A DNA stretch of 64,000 nucleotides from Natronococcus sp. A-GB7 (GCF_029688865.1 NZ_JARUKV010000008.1:109018-173017), one strand, 5' to 3'; shown: positions 52,045-61,262, numbered from the stretch's first letter. Numbers and translations are program-made. Notes: generated by a model not told the origin, from the letters alone.

Positions 52045-53544
52045 TTATCGGCGGTCGTCAACGCCGCCGGGGAACTCGTTGTTTTCCATGGAAACCGAGC
52101 CCGACCGATTGTGGATGCGAACCGAGCTGCTGCCGTCGGCGGCCTCTGCGGTGGTGTTCTCGATGGTGACGTCGCTTCCGTTGTGAACGGTGATCGGGAT
52201 GCGGCTCGTCTCGAACTCGCTGTCCGCGATGAGGTAGTCGCTACCGCGAAGCTCGATTCCCCGGCGGCGACCCTCGCCGAGCTGCTCGACGGAGAGACCC
52301 TCGAACTGGCAGTTGTTGCGTTCACAGAAGATCGCCGGCTGAATCGGAGAGCCACCGGCGTCACCGACGACGCTGACGTCCTCGAGGGAAACGGCACCGG
52401 GGCTGTCACCGAGGATGCGGAAGGCGTAGGAACTGCCGTTGATCTCGACCTCCGAGTTCACGAAGTCGACTTCGCCGGCGCCATCGTCCACTCGGATGGC
52501 CGCACTTTGGCCCTCGGCTACGACTCGGGTGTTGGCGATCGTGGTCGACTCGGCGCCTCCCATGATTCGGATCGCTTCGCCGTTCTGCTGTGGAACGTCA
52601 ACCGTCACGTTAGAGACGGTGAACTGATTGCCCTGGTCGAGACGAATCGCGTGCTGTCCGTTCGCCTGAACGTTGTTCTCGTCGACGGCGATGATCGTGT
52701 TCTCGATCGAACCCTCGTTTCCGCTGAGGCGGATCGAGGCGGTAGCGCTGTTTTCGTACCATCCACCCTCGACGCTGATGCGTCCGTTGTTACCGGAGGC
52801 GTACAATCCGGTTCCCGGGAACCCTCCGAGGATACAGTCCTTGAACGTGATGTCGCCCTGGTGCTCTCCGTTGAGAACGATTCCGGTCGCACCTCGCCAT
52901 CGACCGCTGTTCGGAGTCTCATCGACGTGTACTGCGCCGTCGAACGCGTGGAAGCAGTCGATGATACCGGATCCGTCGGGGTCCGTGATGTTGAACAGCG
53001 CGGGACCCCAGGTACCGCTGTCGTGAACGCCGTGAACGAAGACGTCGCGGACGACGAGTTCGTCCGTGACTTCGGCGCTGATCACGCGAATACCGGTGTC
53101 GGATGCGGTCTGGTCGACCTCGAAGCCCTCGAACCACACCGAACCGCCGGGATTGTTGTTCGTTCCGAGTCGGAACAGTCGGGCTCGCGAGCTACCGAAC
53201 GTGTGGTAGTCCGCCGGAACCAGCGTCGCGCCGTCTCCGACGATCCCAACGTTGTTGAACCCAGTGAACCGCACCTGGTCGTCCATGTAGTACTCCCCTT
53301 CGGGGAACTTCAGGAGCGTGTCCTCTGCGATGTTTTGCTGGACGACGGAGGTGATCGACTCGTTGCCGTTCGGATCGGCACCCGCCTCGACCATATCGAC
53401 CACGTTGCTGTAGTCGCTCTCGCTCGCACTCGCGTCCGTGGACGCGGAGGCCATCCCGGTTGCGGAAAGCGTTCCGAGTCCCGCAAGACATCCCTTCAGA
53501 TACGTTCGTCTACCTGTCAGCCAGTTACCAGAGTCGTTCGACAT
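52045..53544 (-). CDS. Exported right-handed parallel beta-helix protein
   Basis: A 499-residue protein with a Tat signal (GRRTYLKGCLAGLGTLSATGMASA, cleavage near residue 35). The mature part begins VVDMVEAGADPNGNESITSVVQQNIAEDTLLKFPEGEYYM, the pectate-lyase-like opening found in many secreted haloarchaeal beta-helix proteins, and continues as repeated short strands with Asn and Gly turns (VNVTVDVPQQNGEAIRIMGG-like rungs). It is probably extracellular or surface-bound and may bind or cleave polysaccharide, but no catalytic residues are evident. The start follows a TATA box and places the twin arginines correctly. Confidence 0.87.
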   Translation of the reverse strand: MSNDSGNWLTGRRTYLKGCLAGLGTLSATGMASASTDASASESDYSNVVDMVEAGADPNGNESITSVVQQNIAEDTLLKFPEGEYYMDDQVRFTGFNNVGIVGDGATLVPADYHTFGSSRARLFRLGTNNNPGGSVWFEGFEVDQTASDTGIRVISAEVTDELVVRDVFVHGVHDSGTWGPALFNITDPDGSGIIDCFHAFDGAVHVDETPNSGRWRGATGIVLNGEHQGDITFKDCILGGFPGTGLYASGNNGRISVEGGWYENSATASIRLSGNEGSIENTIIAVDENNVQANGQHAIRLDQGNQFTVSNVTVDVPQQNGEAIRIMGGAESTTIANTRVVAEGQSAAIRVDDGAGEVDFVNSEVEINGSSYAFRILGDSPGAVSLEDVSVVGDAGGSPIQPAIFCERNNCQFEGLSVEQLGEGRRRGIELRGSDYLIADSEFETSRIPITVHNGSDVTIENTTAEAADGSSSVRIHNRSGSVSMENNEFPGGVDDRR

Positions 53545-53570
53545 TACGACTTTCCGTACAGACGGGTCCG

Positions 53571-53580
53571 TTATACATAT
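53571..53580 (-). promoter_or_regulatory. TATA box of the beta-helix protein gene
   Basis: ATATGTATAA on the minus strand, 27-36 nt before the ATG at 53544. Confidence 0.55.
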
Positions 53581-54073
53581 ACTCGAAGTAATTTGAAGTG
53601 AAAGTATCTCAGCTTGCGAACGACCCCGTTCAACAGTTTCAAGCCCGACGAGGCGGGTCGAGACGTTCTCGAGCGGATGGAACGGGAAATCCGATATTAT
53701 CGCCGAAATAAGCGCGCACCACCGTGTGACTCGTGGCGAAGAACAGTTTCGTGAGAAATCAAGCCAGCTACTTATACGGACTAAGAAGTTGTGCGTATCG
53801 AAACAGTCCTCCTACGGGTTTTTCACCCGGTTCAGCGGACCGATTGCGGAACTATATCCGACCGACCCCGAATTAGTCCGTGATGAATCGGTACGGTTCC
53901 GGTGGTCGGACGCGCGTTCGAAACGGATGGGTAATCGACCAACGGTTGAACAACTCGAAGAAAATGAAAGTCGACTCGAGCGGTACGGTAGCTCGAGACG
54001 AACGGACGTGTCCGTCGAACAACCAAAGCCGAACCGATCGGTAAGAGTTCGGTTCGCGCTCGCGACGACCGAA
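53581..54073. other. Gene-free stretch next to tRNA-Thr
   Basis: No coding-like ORF, tRNA or strong hairpin seen. Open frames here have atypical codon use, and the longest one runs into the tRNA gene. Confidence 0.5.
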
Positions 54074-54092
54074 CCAGGAGTGGGATTCGAAC
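54074..54092 (-). repeat. Partial duplicate of the tRNA-Thr 3' end
   Basis: CCAGGAGTGGGATTCGAAC matches the plus-strand image of the tRNA T-arm and acceptor end (54103-54121) at 17 of 19 positions, in the same orientation and 29 nt away on the 3' side of the tRNA. Confidence 0.65.
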
Positions 54093-54100
54093 AGCGGCCA

Positions 54101-54174
54101 AGCCAGGGGTGGGATTTGAACCCACGAAGTCTCGATTACAAGTCGAGTGCATGAACCGCCCATGCTCCCCTGGC
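54101..54174 (-). tRNA. tRNA-Thr (anticodon TGT)
   Basis: The minus strand folds into a full cloverleaf: acceptor GCCAGGG / CCCTGGC, D-stem GCAT / ATGC with loop GGGCGGTTC, anticodon stem CTCGA / TCGAG with loop CTTGTAA, T-stem GTGGG / CCCAC with loop TTCAAAT, and discriminator T. The anticodon TGT reads ACN-type Thr codons (ACA, possibly ACG). The 5' end is 11 nt past the GNAT stop, so it may be cotranscribed with that gene. No CCA is encoded and no intron is seen. Confidence 0.92.
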
Positions 54175-54185
54175 GCAGCAGTGAG

Positions 54186-54695
54186 TTACCGTTCCTCCTT
54201 TGAGTGTGTATCGTTTTCCGGCCGGTCCTCGAGCGACCGCCGCATCGACACCCTGTAGGGCTCGTACGCACGTTCCTCGTAGAACCGCCTCGCGGCCTCG
54301 TTGTCCGACAGCACCTCGAGGATCACGACCTCCGCACCCCGGTCGGCGAGAGCGTCCTCGGCAGCCTCGAGCAGCGCGGTCCCGACCCCGCGGTCGCGGT
54401 AGGCGGGTGCGACGTAGATGTTCGAGAGCAGCCCCCGGGTCGCGTCGAGCTCGAGGGATCCTCGCTCGAGCGAGTAGGTGACGAAGCCGACGATCGACTC
54501 CCCGTCGCGTGCGACGAGGAGCCCGTCGGTGTGGAGGTGTCCGGCGAGCGTCTCCCGCATCGTCTCCCGGTTTTCCTCGCCGCGAACGAACGAGCCGTGA
54601 TCGCGCTGGTCGCGAGCCAGCCGCACCCACAGCTCGGTGATCGCCGGCAGGTCACCCTGGGTCGCGGGTTCGACGACCGGTGAGTCCGAAGCCAT
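54186..54695 (-). CDS. GNAT-family N-acetyltransferase
   Basis: A 169-residue GNAT enzyme. The acetyl-CoA-binding motif A is LSNIYVAPAYRDRGVGTALLEAAEDAL (residues about 90-120), and motif B is VVILEVLSDNEAARRFYEERAYEPYRVSM. The substrate is not readable; the motif B sequence is like that of RimI-related and small-molecule acetyltransferases. The start MASDSPVVEPAT at 54695 is chosen because it is just before the first conserved strand. It lies immediately upstream of tRNA-Thr on the same strand. Confidence 0.86.
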   Translation of the reverse strand: MASDSPVVEPATQGDLPAITELWVRLARDQRDHGSFVRGEENRETMRETLAGHLHTDGLLVARDGESIVGFVTYSLERGSLELDATRGLLSNIYVAPAYRDRGVGTALLEAAEDALADRGAEVVILEVLSDNEAARRFYEERAYEPYRVSMRRSLEDRPENDTHSKEER

Positions 54696-54779
54696 TGTCC
54701 TCCGGTCGACAGCTGCATCCAAAAGGTCTTCTTATTCTCCCTCCGTCGCGCCGGCCGGAACGGGCTTACGACGGTGACC

Positions 54780-55382
54780 TCAAACCGATCGGCAGTCTGA
54801 ACAGACCAGTCGCCCGTTGGCGTCCCACAGCGAGTCGGCGAGCGAACCGCAGGCCTCGCAGACGCCCTGCGTGGAGAACTCGTCGCCACCGTTTGGCAAC
54901 AGCTCGGTCTCGAGGTCGTCGCCGGGACGCGAGGACCGGGACTGCTCGAGGGGGCGTTCCGACTCGAGGGAGCCCTCGGGGCTGCTGCTCGTCGTTCCCT
55001 GGAAGGAGCCCGCGGCGGTGATGACGTCTCGCTGGGTGAGCACGCCGACGATCTCGTCGTCGTTCTCGACGACCAGGTTGCGGATGTTCTGTCGGCTCAT
55101 CGTCGTCGCGGCGTCGGCCAGCGACCAGCCCGCGTTGATCGAAATCACCGGGCTGGTCATGACCTCCCCGACGGTCGTCTCGGCCGGATCGTCCTCCTCG
55201 GCGACGAGGCCGAGTACGTCCCACTCGGTCATGATTCCGACCGGCTCCGAGCCGCGAACTACGAGGACACAGCCAGCTCGTTCTTCGCGCATCAGCCGGA
55301 CGGTACCCAAGACGGGATCCGACTCGCTGACACCGACGTATTCGGTCGTCAGGACCTCCCTGACGGACAGTTCCGGTTCCAT
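54780..55382 (-). CDS. CBS-domain pair protein with C-terminal zinc ribbon
   Basis: A 200-residue protein. Two CBS motifs form a Bateman module (VREVLTTEYVGVSESDPVLGTVRLMREERAGCVLVV and VGEVMTSPVISINAGWSLADAATTMSRQNIRNLVV), which usually senses adenine nucleotides or SAM. After a Ser/Pro-rich linker, a zinc ribbon CEACGSLADSLWDANGRLVCSDC closes the protein. This layout is frequent in haloarchaea; the regulated partner is unknown. The start MEPELSVREVL at 55382 is preferred over an ATG four codons upstream. Confidence 0.88.
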   Translation of the reverse strand: MEPELSVREVLTTEYVGVSESDPVLGTVRLMREERAGCVLVVRGSEPVGIMTEWDVLGLVAEEDDPAETTVGEVMTSPVISINAGWSLADAATTMSRQNIRNLVVENDDEIVGVLTQRDVITAAGSFQGTTSSSPEGSLESERPLEQSRSSRPGDDLETELLPNGGDEFSTQGVCEACGSLADSLWDANGRLVCSDCRSV

Positions 55383-55514
55383 ATGTGTACACATCCCACG
55401 GACCGGCTAAAAACTATCTCCGGCACGGTTAAGTGAACGCGTGACAAACGTACGAGGTTCGACAGTGTCTACAAAGATTCGCAAGAACGGGCACGAACGC
55501 GACCGCGAGGGTCC

Positions 55515-56276
55515 TCACCACTCGAGTTCGATTCTGGTTCCGTCGGCACGGCAGTCCTCGAGGGCGTGTTTGGCGGCGATGCCTGCCTCGTGGGCGCTTC
55601 TCCCCCGGCCGGCGCCGACCTGAAGCTCGACGTCGACCTCCTCCTGGACGTGGTAGATCGCCTCCTCGTACTCTGCCTCGCCGAGGTCCGGACAGACGAC
55701 GATGACGTTGTCACCGCCGACGAAGAACGCGAGGCTGTCGTGGGCCCGTCGCATGTGTCGCATGAGGGAGGCATACCCCTGCTCGATCTCGATGAAGGTG
55801 TCGAAGGCGTTGAGTTCGTCGGTGTACTCGCCGGTCGCGTCGATGACGTCGAAGTGTGCGATCTGGACGTCCCCGTCGGTTCGATGCTCGTCGTCGATCG
55901 TTCGGCCCCCGAGACACTCGCGTCGGTTCTTGTCCTGTGCGCTGCCGGCCTCCTGGATCAGCGCGGTCGCGTCCGAAAGTGCCTGTACCGGGGTCGTCCC
56001 GGTCGCGACGCCGAGACTGACCGTCACCGGGTACCGGTTGCCGATGGACTCTTGCAGGAGCGCGTGGTCCTCGTGTGAGAGTCCGTTCGTGACGGCGATC
56101 ATGTTGTCGAAGCGGGTGAAGAAGACGTAGCCGTCGCGGTTGCCGACGAACTGGGAGACGTCGGCGTACAGCCGCGACTGGAGCGTCTGGAGATCGGCTT
56201 CCCGGCGCGGTTCGGGCGTTACGGTCCAGGGACCGTAGTTGTCGATCTGGAGGAGCGTAACCTGCGTGTTCGTCAC
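55515..56276 (-). CDS. arfA: GTP cyclohydrolase III (GTP cyclohydrolase IIa)
   Basis: A 253-residue enzyme of the archaeal GCH III family, which hydrolyses GTP to FAPy-type product at the first step of riboflavin and F420 (deazaflavin) synthesis. The two nucleotide-cyclase-like half domains are visible: MTNTQVTLLQIDNYGPWTVTPEPRREADLQTLQSRLYADVSQFV and, in the second half, the FFVGGDNVIVVCPDL metal-binding segment (GGDN). VFFTRFDNMIAVTNG is the matching site in the first half. The length is normal. The start codon is GTG. Confidence 0.93.
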   Translation of the reverse strand: MTNTQVTLLQIDNYGPWTVTPEPRREADLQTLQSRLYADVSQFVGNRDGYVFFTRFDNMIAVTNGLSHEDHALLQESIGNRYPVTVSLGVATGTTPVQALSDATALIQEAGSAQDKNRRECLGGRTIDDEHRTDGDVQIAHFDVIDATGEYTDELNAFDTFIEIEQGYASLMRHMRRAHDSLAFFVGGDNVIVVCPDLGEAEYEEAIYHVQEEVDVELQVGAGRGRSAHEAGIAAKHALEDCRADGTRIELEW

Positions 56277-56336
56277 GGTACCCGAAGGTTTCGATCGGCG
56301 TCGTATAAGTGGTACGTAATCCAGATCCGTGACGGC

Positions 56337-56657
56337 TCAGGCGGGTTTCTTCTCCGGGTCGCTTCCTTCCGGGTGGTACTCCCAGAAGTCGCCGGCCCGC
56401 ATCGCCGCGCCGACGGCTTTGTGCATGTCGAGCATCGTCTCGAACTCCTCGGGCTCGACGTACTCGAAGATCTCCCGCATCGGCACGACGCGCTTGTAGT
56501 TGATTCGGATCGGGTCGTCGCCGTGTTCGGCGACGAACTCGTCGCGGTCCATCGGGAAGTCCTCCTCCTCGTCGACCTTGTCGGCGATGATCCGCATGTC
56601 GAACTTCCGCATTCCCTCGCTGCCCTGCTCCCCGTCGGGGTCGAATGGCCAGTCCAT
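56337..56657 (-). CDS. Haloarchaeal small protein (DUF5785-like)
   Basis: A 106-residue acidic protein starting MDWPFDPDGEQGSEGMRKFD. The N-terminal DPDGEQGSEGMRK motif and the FPMDRDEFVAEHGDDPIRINYKRVV middle part are what I remember as DUF5785. No catalytic or metal site stands out and the function is unknown. It is 60 nt upstream of arfA on the same strand and may be cotranscribed with it. The longer frame upstream overlaps the mct end and was rejected. Confidence 0.75.
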   Translation of the reverse strand: MDWPFDPDGEQGSEGMRKFDMRIIADKVDEEEDFPMDRDEFVAEHGDDPIRINYKRVVPMREIFEYVEPEEFETMLDMHKAVGAAMRAGDFWEYHPEGSDPEKKPA

Positions 56658-56751
56658 ACCCCGAGGTGTGTGTGGGGGCCGCAAAAGGATTACCCTCCGC
56701 TCCGGGCACGCTTCGAGGTGGCTCCGAGAGGAGCCGACCCCTCGACGGCGA

Positions 56752-57939
56752 TCAGTCGTCGGCCGCCGTCTCGGCGTCGGTGCGCTCGGGCTCGTCGTCC
56801 TCGAGCAGTTCCCCCCGGTGTTCGTCGAGCAGCGGTGCTCGGCCACCGGGTTCGGGCGGCGTCTCGGTCATCTTGATCGGCGAGCCCGCGATCTCGACGG
56901 TTTCGTCGGCTCCGGGCTGTTCGACCGGCACGAGCATCTCGCGGTCGCGGACGTGGGGATCCTCGAAGATCTCGTCGGTGCTCTGGACCGGCGCGACCGG
57001 GACCCGTCCCTCGAGGGTCTCGACGAGGTCGGCGGTCTCGAGGTCGGCGGCCCACGCTGCGATCTCCTCCCGGAGTTCCTCGCGGTGCTCGAGACGATCG
57101 GCTGCCTCGGGGTACTCCGCAGCCAGATCCTCCCGTCCCATCGCCTCGCAAACCTCGTTCCAGTGGTTCGTGCCGAAGGCGGCGATCACGGCGTGGCCGT
57201 CGCGAGTCTCGAAGGCGTCGTAGGGGAACAGCGTCGGGTGAGAGTTGCCCCGCCTCGAGGGCGCCTCGCCGGTGTAAGAGTGCTGGTAGACCGCCCGCTC
57301 GGTCATGCTGAGCATCGCGTCGTACATCGCGGTGTCGACGTACTGGCCCTTGCCGGTACAGTGGCGGTAGTTGACCGCGGCGAGGATGCCGATACAGTTC
57401 AGCGTCGCGGTAAAGAGGTCGCCGATGCCGGGACCGACCTTCGTCGGCGGGCCCTCTTCCTGTCCGGTGATCTCCATCACGCCGCCTAACGCCTGCGCGA
57501 TGAGGTCGAAGGAGGGCTGGCCCTGGCGGTGGGTCTCGCCCGTCCGCGGATCACCGAAGCCGCGAATCGAGGAGTAGATTAGCTCCGGGTTGCGCTCTTT
57601 GAGGGTCTCGTAACCCAGGTCGTACTTCTCCATCGTCCCCGAGCGATAGTTCTCGACGACGACGTCGGCCTCTTCGACGAGCGAGAGGAAGTCCTCCCGA
57701 TCGTCGGGGTCGTTGAAATCGAGCTCGAGGCTGCGCTTGCCGCGGTTGACGCTCTGGAAGTAGCCGCCGTAGGCCTCCTCGTCGCTCTCGACGAACGGCG
57801 GGTTCGACCTGATCAGGTCACCGCCCGGGCGCTCGATCTTTACCACGTCGGCGCCCATATCCGCGAGCAACATCGTACAGTACGGGCCGGCCAGCACCTG
57901 CGTCAGGTCGATCACGCGCAGGTTCGACAGTGCGCCCAT
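56752..57939 (-). CDS. mct: Mesaconyl-CoA C1-C4 CoA transferase (CaiB/BaiF family)
   Basis: A 395-residue class III CoA-transferase. The N-terminus MGALSNLRVIDLTQVLAGPYCTMLLADMGADVVKIERPGGDLIR contains the family signature; the active-site Asp lies in the GQPSFDLIAQALGGVMEITG segment. Class III enzymes transfer CoA through an enzyme-bound anhydride. Because it is divergent from mamA and next to the other methylaspartate-cycle genes, the likely reaction is the intramolecular mesaconyl-C1-CoA to mesaconyl-C4-CoA transfer or the activation of mesaconate. ATG 57939 is preferred over a 37-codon extension that has no family match. Confidence 0.88.
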   Translation of the reverse strand: MGALSNLRVIDLTQVLAGPYCTMLLADMGADVVKIERPGGDLIRSNPPFVESDEEAYGGYFQSVNRGKRSLELDFNDPDDREDFLSLVEEADVVVENYRSGTMEKYDLGYETLKERNPELIYSSIRGFGDPRTGETHRQGQPSFDLIAQALGGVMEITGQEEGPPTKVGPGIGDLFTATLNCIGILAAVNYRHCTGKGQYVDTAMYDAMLSMTERAVYQHSYTGEAPSRRGNSHPTLFPYDAFETRDGHAVIAAFGTNHWNEVCEAMGREDLAAEYPEAADRLEHREELREEIAAWAADLETADLVETLEGRVPVAPVQSTDEIFEDPHVRDREMLVPVEQPGADETVEIAGSPIKMTETPPEPGGRAPLLDEHRGELLEDDEPERTDAETAADD

Positions 57940-58058
57940 GGAGGCGACTGTCTGCGGACAGGCGCAAAAACCTTTGCAATAGATCATGAAGGTGTGGTTG
58001 TCTCTCAAGGGGGTGGTGTTAGGGTGTTTAAGGAGTATTATCATGATCAACCATTAAC

Positions 58059-58064
58059 TTTATA
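58059..58064 (+). promoter_or_regulatory. TATA box of the mamA operon
   Basis: TTTATA, 28-33 nt before ATG 58092, which supports that ATG over the in-frame one at 58077 for mamA. Confidence 0.65.
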
Positions 58065-58091
58065 CGGCAATTCATCATGGTTCTGGATACG

Positions 58092-58532
58092 ATGTCCCGA
58101 ACGGTCGTCCTCGGCGTGATCGGTTCCGATGCTCACGTCGTTGGCATCACGATCCTAGAGCAGGCCCTGAGTGCAGCTGGCTTCGACGTCGTCAACCTCG
58201 GCGTCCAGACCTCCCAGGAGGACTTTGCGGAGGCAGCGGTAGCCCACTCGGCGGAGGCGGTACTCGTCTCCTCGCTCTACGGTCACGCCGAGCAGGACTG
58301 CCAGGGGTTCCACGAGGTCTTAGAGGAGGCCGACGTCGACGCCCTCACCTACATCGGCGGCAACCTCGCCGTCGGGCAGGACGACTTCGATCAGACCCGC
58401 GCGACCTTCGAGGAGCTCGGGTTCGATCGGGTCTTCGACTCCGAGACCGACCCCGAGGAGGCCATCGCCGCCCTCGAGCGAGACCTCCACGTCACGACCA
58501 CCGAATCCGAGCGGGTTACCGTCAGCAGCTAA
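58092..58532 (+). CDS. mamA: Glutamate mutase sigma subunit (B12-binding)
   Basis: A 146-residue subunit of adenosylcobalamin-dependent glutamate mutase, which rearranges glutamate to 3-methylaspartate. The base-off B12 motif D13-x-H15-x-x-G18 is present in GSDAHVVG, followed by the LVSSLYGHAEQD and TYIGGNLAVGQ segments that cradle the cofactor tail. The length is normal for GlmS/MutS. It is the first gene of the methylaspartate-cycle operon, 11 nt upstream of mamB, and is preceded by a TATA box. This cycle lets the cell make malate from acetyl-CoA without a glyoxylate shunt. Confidence 0.93.
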   Translation: MSRTVVLGVIGSDAHVVGITILEQALSAAGFDVVNLGVQTSQEDFAEAAVAHSAEAVLVSSLYGHAEQDCQGFHEVLEEADVDALTYIGGNLAVGQDDFDQTRATFEELGFDRVFDSETDPEEAIAALERDLHVTTTESERVTVSS

Positions 58533-58543
58533 CTGGTGGCTCG

Positions 58544-59995
58544 ATGATACGAGACGAACGCATACCATCCGACGAGCTACGGCGTATCGACGACGAAATT
58601 CGGTCCGACTGGGACACCGGTGGCGACGTCGACTTCGAGGAGGCGATTGCCTACCACGAGTCGCTGCCGGCGAGCAAACGCTTCGCCGACGTGCTCGAGT
58701 CCGCCGACAGCCCTCTCCTGCAACCCCGCGCGGGAGTCCCGCGACTCGACGACCAGATCGAGCTGCTCGAGTACCTCCACGGCGAGGGGAAAGCGGACCT
58801 CTTGCCGACGACGATCGACTCCTACACGCGCGACAACGAGTACGGGAAGGCCCAGGAAGGTCTCGAGAAGGCCCGCGAGACGGGCGAGGACACCCTCAAC
58901 GGGTTCCCCGCGGTCAACCACGGGATCGAGGGCTGTCGCGAGCTGATCGAGGCCTTAGACGCCCCGATCGAGGTCCGCCACGGCACCCCCGACGCTCGCC
59001 TGCTGGCGGCGATCACCTTCGCCGGCGGCTTCCAGAGTTTCGAGGGCGGACCGATCTCCTACAACATCCCCTACACGAAACGCCACGGACTCGAGGAGAC
59101 GATCGAGAAGTGGCAGTTCGTCGACCGGCTGGCGGGGGCCTACACCGAACGGGGCGTGCGGATCAACCGCGAGCCGTTCGGTCCCCTTACCGGGACGCTG
59201 GTCCCGCCGTCGATCGCGATCGCGATCATGATCGTCGAGGGCCAACTCGCCGCCACCCAGGGCGTGCGCTCGATCACGCTGGGCTATGGCCAGGTCGGCA
59301 ACGTCGTCCAGGACGTCGCCGCGCTGAACGCCCTCCAGAAGCTCGGCGACGAGTACCTCCCCGACGAGGTCTGCGTGACGACGGTGTTCCACGAGTGGAT
59401 GGGCGGCTTCCCGCCCGACGAGGCCCGCGCCAACGGCGTCATCAGCCTCGGCGGGATGACCGCCGCCATCGCACGGCCGGACAAGGTTATCACGAAGTCG
59501 CCCCAGGAGTTCCAGGGGGTTCCGACCAAGGAGGCCAACGCCTCCGGACTCCGCACGACGCGACAGGTCATCGACATGGCGATCGAGCAGAACATCGACA
59601 TCGACGGTATCGCGGAGGAACAGGACCTGATCGAGCGGGAGACCCGCTGTCTCATGGACACGATCTTCAGCCACGGCGACGGCGACGTCGTCCAGGGGAC
59701 GATCAAGGCGTTCGACTCGGGGGCGCTCGACGTCCCCTTCGCGCCGAGCGACAGCGCGAAAGGCGCCGTGTTGCCCGCCCGGGACGACGATGGCCGGGTT
59801 CGGATCTTCGAGTGGGCCGACCTCGAGATGGACGACGATATCAAGGAGATCCACAAGGCCCGCCTCTCCCAACGTGCCAGCACGGAGGGCCGCGAGGAGT
59901 CGTTCCGCATGGTCGCCGACGACGTCGACGCGATCAGCGACGGGAAGCTCATCGGCCGTCCCCAGGACAAGGGGGGTGTCGGCAGTGCGGATTGA
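58544..59995 (+). CDS. mamB: Glutamate mutase epsilon subunit
   Basis: A 483-residue catalytic subunit with the expected TIM-barrel pattern. Visible family segments are PLLQPRAGVPRLDDQIELLEYL, PTTIDSYTRDNEY, GFPAVNHGIEGCRELIEAL, APIEVRHGTPDARLLAAI, and GGFQSFEGGPISYNIPYTK with the glutamate-binding residues. It holds the adenosyl radical chemistry and pairs with MamA. It starts 11 nt after mamA and its end overlaps the start of mal by 11 nt, so the operon is tightly coupled. Confidence 0.95.
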   Translation: MIRDERIPSDELRRIDDEIRSDWDTGGDVDFEEAIAYHESLPASKRFADVLESADSPLLQPRAGVPRLDDQIELLEYLHGEGKADLLPTTIDSYTRDNEYGKAQEGLEKARETGEDTLNGFPAVNHGIEGCRELIEALDAPIEVRHGTPDARLLAAITFAGGFQSFEGGPISYNIPYTKRHGLEETIEKWQFVDRLAGAYTERGVRINREPFGPLTGTLVPPSIAIAIMIVEGQLAATQGVRSITLGYGQVGNVVQDVAALNALQKLGDEYLPDEVCVTTVFHEWMGGFPPDEARANGVISLGGMTAAIARPDKVITKSPQEFQGVPTKEANASGLRTTRQVIDMAIEQNIDIDGIAEEQDLIERETRCLMDTIFSHGDGDVVQGTIKAFDSGALDVPFAPSDSAKGAVLPARDDDGRVRIFEWADLEMDDDIKEIHKARLSQRASTEGREESFRMVADDVDAISDGKLIGRPQDKGGVGSAD

Positions 59996-61262
59996 GGCGA
60001 TCCACGCTACGCCGGGTTACAGCGGGTTCTTCTTCGATGACCAGCGCGCGATCAAGGAAGGGGCCGTCCAGGACGGATTCACCTACGACGGCGACCCCGT
60101 TACCGACGGCTTCGACGAGATCCGCCAGGCCGGCGAGACGCTCATCGTCGACGTCGAACTCGAGGACGGCAGCGTCCACCGCGGCGACTGCGCCGCGGTT
60201 CAGTACTCCGGGGCTGGCGGGCGCGATCCGCTGTTTCGCGCCGCGGAGTACGCCCCCATCGTCGAGGGCCCCGTCGCCGAGGAACTGGTCGGTCGGGACG
60301 CGAGCGACTTTCTCGCGAACGCCGACCTGCTCGAGAACGGCGAGTTCGAGGGCAGCCGGCTCCACACGGCGATCCGCTACGGCGTCTCCCAGGCGCTGCT
60401 GGCCGCGGCCGCCCACGATTCGGGAACGACCCGAACCGACGTCCTCGCGGACGAACTCGGCACGGAGCCGGCGGTCGACCCAGTTCCCGTCTTCGGCCAA
60501 TCCGGCGATAACCGGTACGTCAACACCGAGAAGATGTTCGTCAAGGGCGTCCCCGTCCTTCCCCACGGGCTCATCAACAGCGTCGAGAAGATCGGCGAGA
60601 ACGGCGAGACCTTACTCGAGTACGTCGAGTGGCTCGCCGAGCGCTCGCAGGAGCTCGGCCCCGACGGTTACGAACCACGGTTCCACATCGACGTCTACGG
60701 CATGATCGGCGAGGTCTTCGGTGCGCCCTACGACCGCGAGGAGGTGGTCGACTACTTCCGGGCGCTCGAGGAGGCCGCCGCGCCCTATCCGATCCAGATC
60801 GAGGGGCCGATGGACGTCGGCGACCGCGAAGCACAGATCGAGGCGATGGTCGAGCTCCGCGAGGGACTCGCTGACGCCGGCGTCGGCGTCGACATCGTCG
60901 CCGACGAGTGGTGTAACACCTTCGAGGACGTGCGGGCGTTCGTCGACCGGGGTGCGGCCGACGTCGTCCAGATCAAGACCCCCGACCTCGGCGGGATCCA
61001 CCGAAGCGGGCAGGCAGTCAGGTACTGCGAGGGAACCGACACCCGCGCCTACCTGGGCGGCACCTGCAACGAGACGGAGACGTCCGCGCGCGCCTGCGCG
61101 CACGTCGCGCTCGCGACCGACGCCGCGCAGGTGCTGGCAAAGCCCGGCATGGGGTTCGACGAGGGATACATGATCGTCGAAAACGAGATGCGACGAACCG
61201 TTACCAGACGAAACAGAGACCGACAGCGGACGAAAACAGACGAGGTGGCCGCAGATGACTGA
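59985..61262 (+). CDS. mal: Methylaspartate ammonia-lyase
   Basis: A 425-residue enolase-superfamily lyase that removes ammonia from threo-3-methylaspartate to give mesaconate. The N-terminal RIEAIHATPGYSGFFFDDQRAIKEGA, VLPHGLINSVEKIGENGE, the metal/active-site segments HIDVYGMIGEVFG and IEGPMDVG, and the catalytic-lysine region QIKTPDLGGIHRSGQAV are present. The GTG at 59985 (MRIEAIH) was chosen; an alternative GTG at 59976 in the same frame adds three residues. It overlaps mamB by 11 nt and mch by 8 nt. Confidence 0.94.
   Translation: MRIEAIHATPGYSGFFFDDQRAIKEGAVQDGFTYDGDPVTDGFDEIRQAGETLIVDVELEDGSVHRGDCAAVQYSGAGGRDPLFRAAEYAPIVEGPVAEELVGRDASDFLANADLLENGEFEGSRLHTAIRYGVSQALLAAAAHDSGTTRTDVLADELGTEPAVDPVPVFGQSGDNRYVNTEKMFVKGVPVLPHGLINSVEKIGENGETLLEYVEWLAERSQELGPDGYEPRFHIDVYGMIGEVFGAPYDREEVVDYFRALEEAAAPYPIQIEGPMDVGDREAQIEAMVELREGLADAGVGVDIVADEWCNTFEDVRAFVDRGAADVVQIKTPDLGGIHRSGQAVRYCEGTDTRAYLGGTCNETETSARACAHVALATDAAQVLAKPGMGFDEGYMIVENEMRRTVTRRNRDRQRTKTDEVAADD

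Noticed and set aside
53726..54154. A 142-codon plus-strand frame
   Set aside because: It runs through the antisense of the tRNA-Thr gene and has atypical composition, so it is not a gene.
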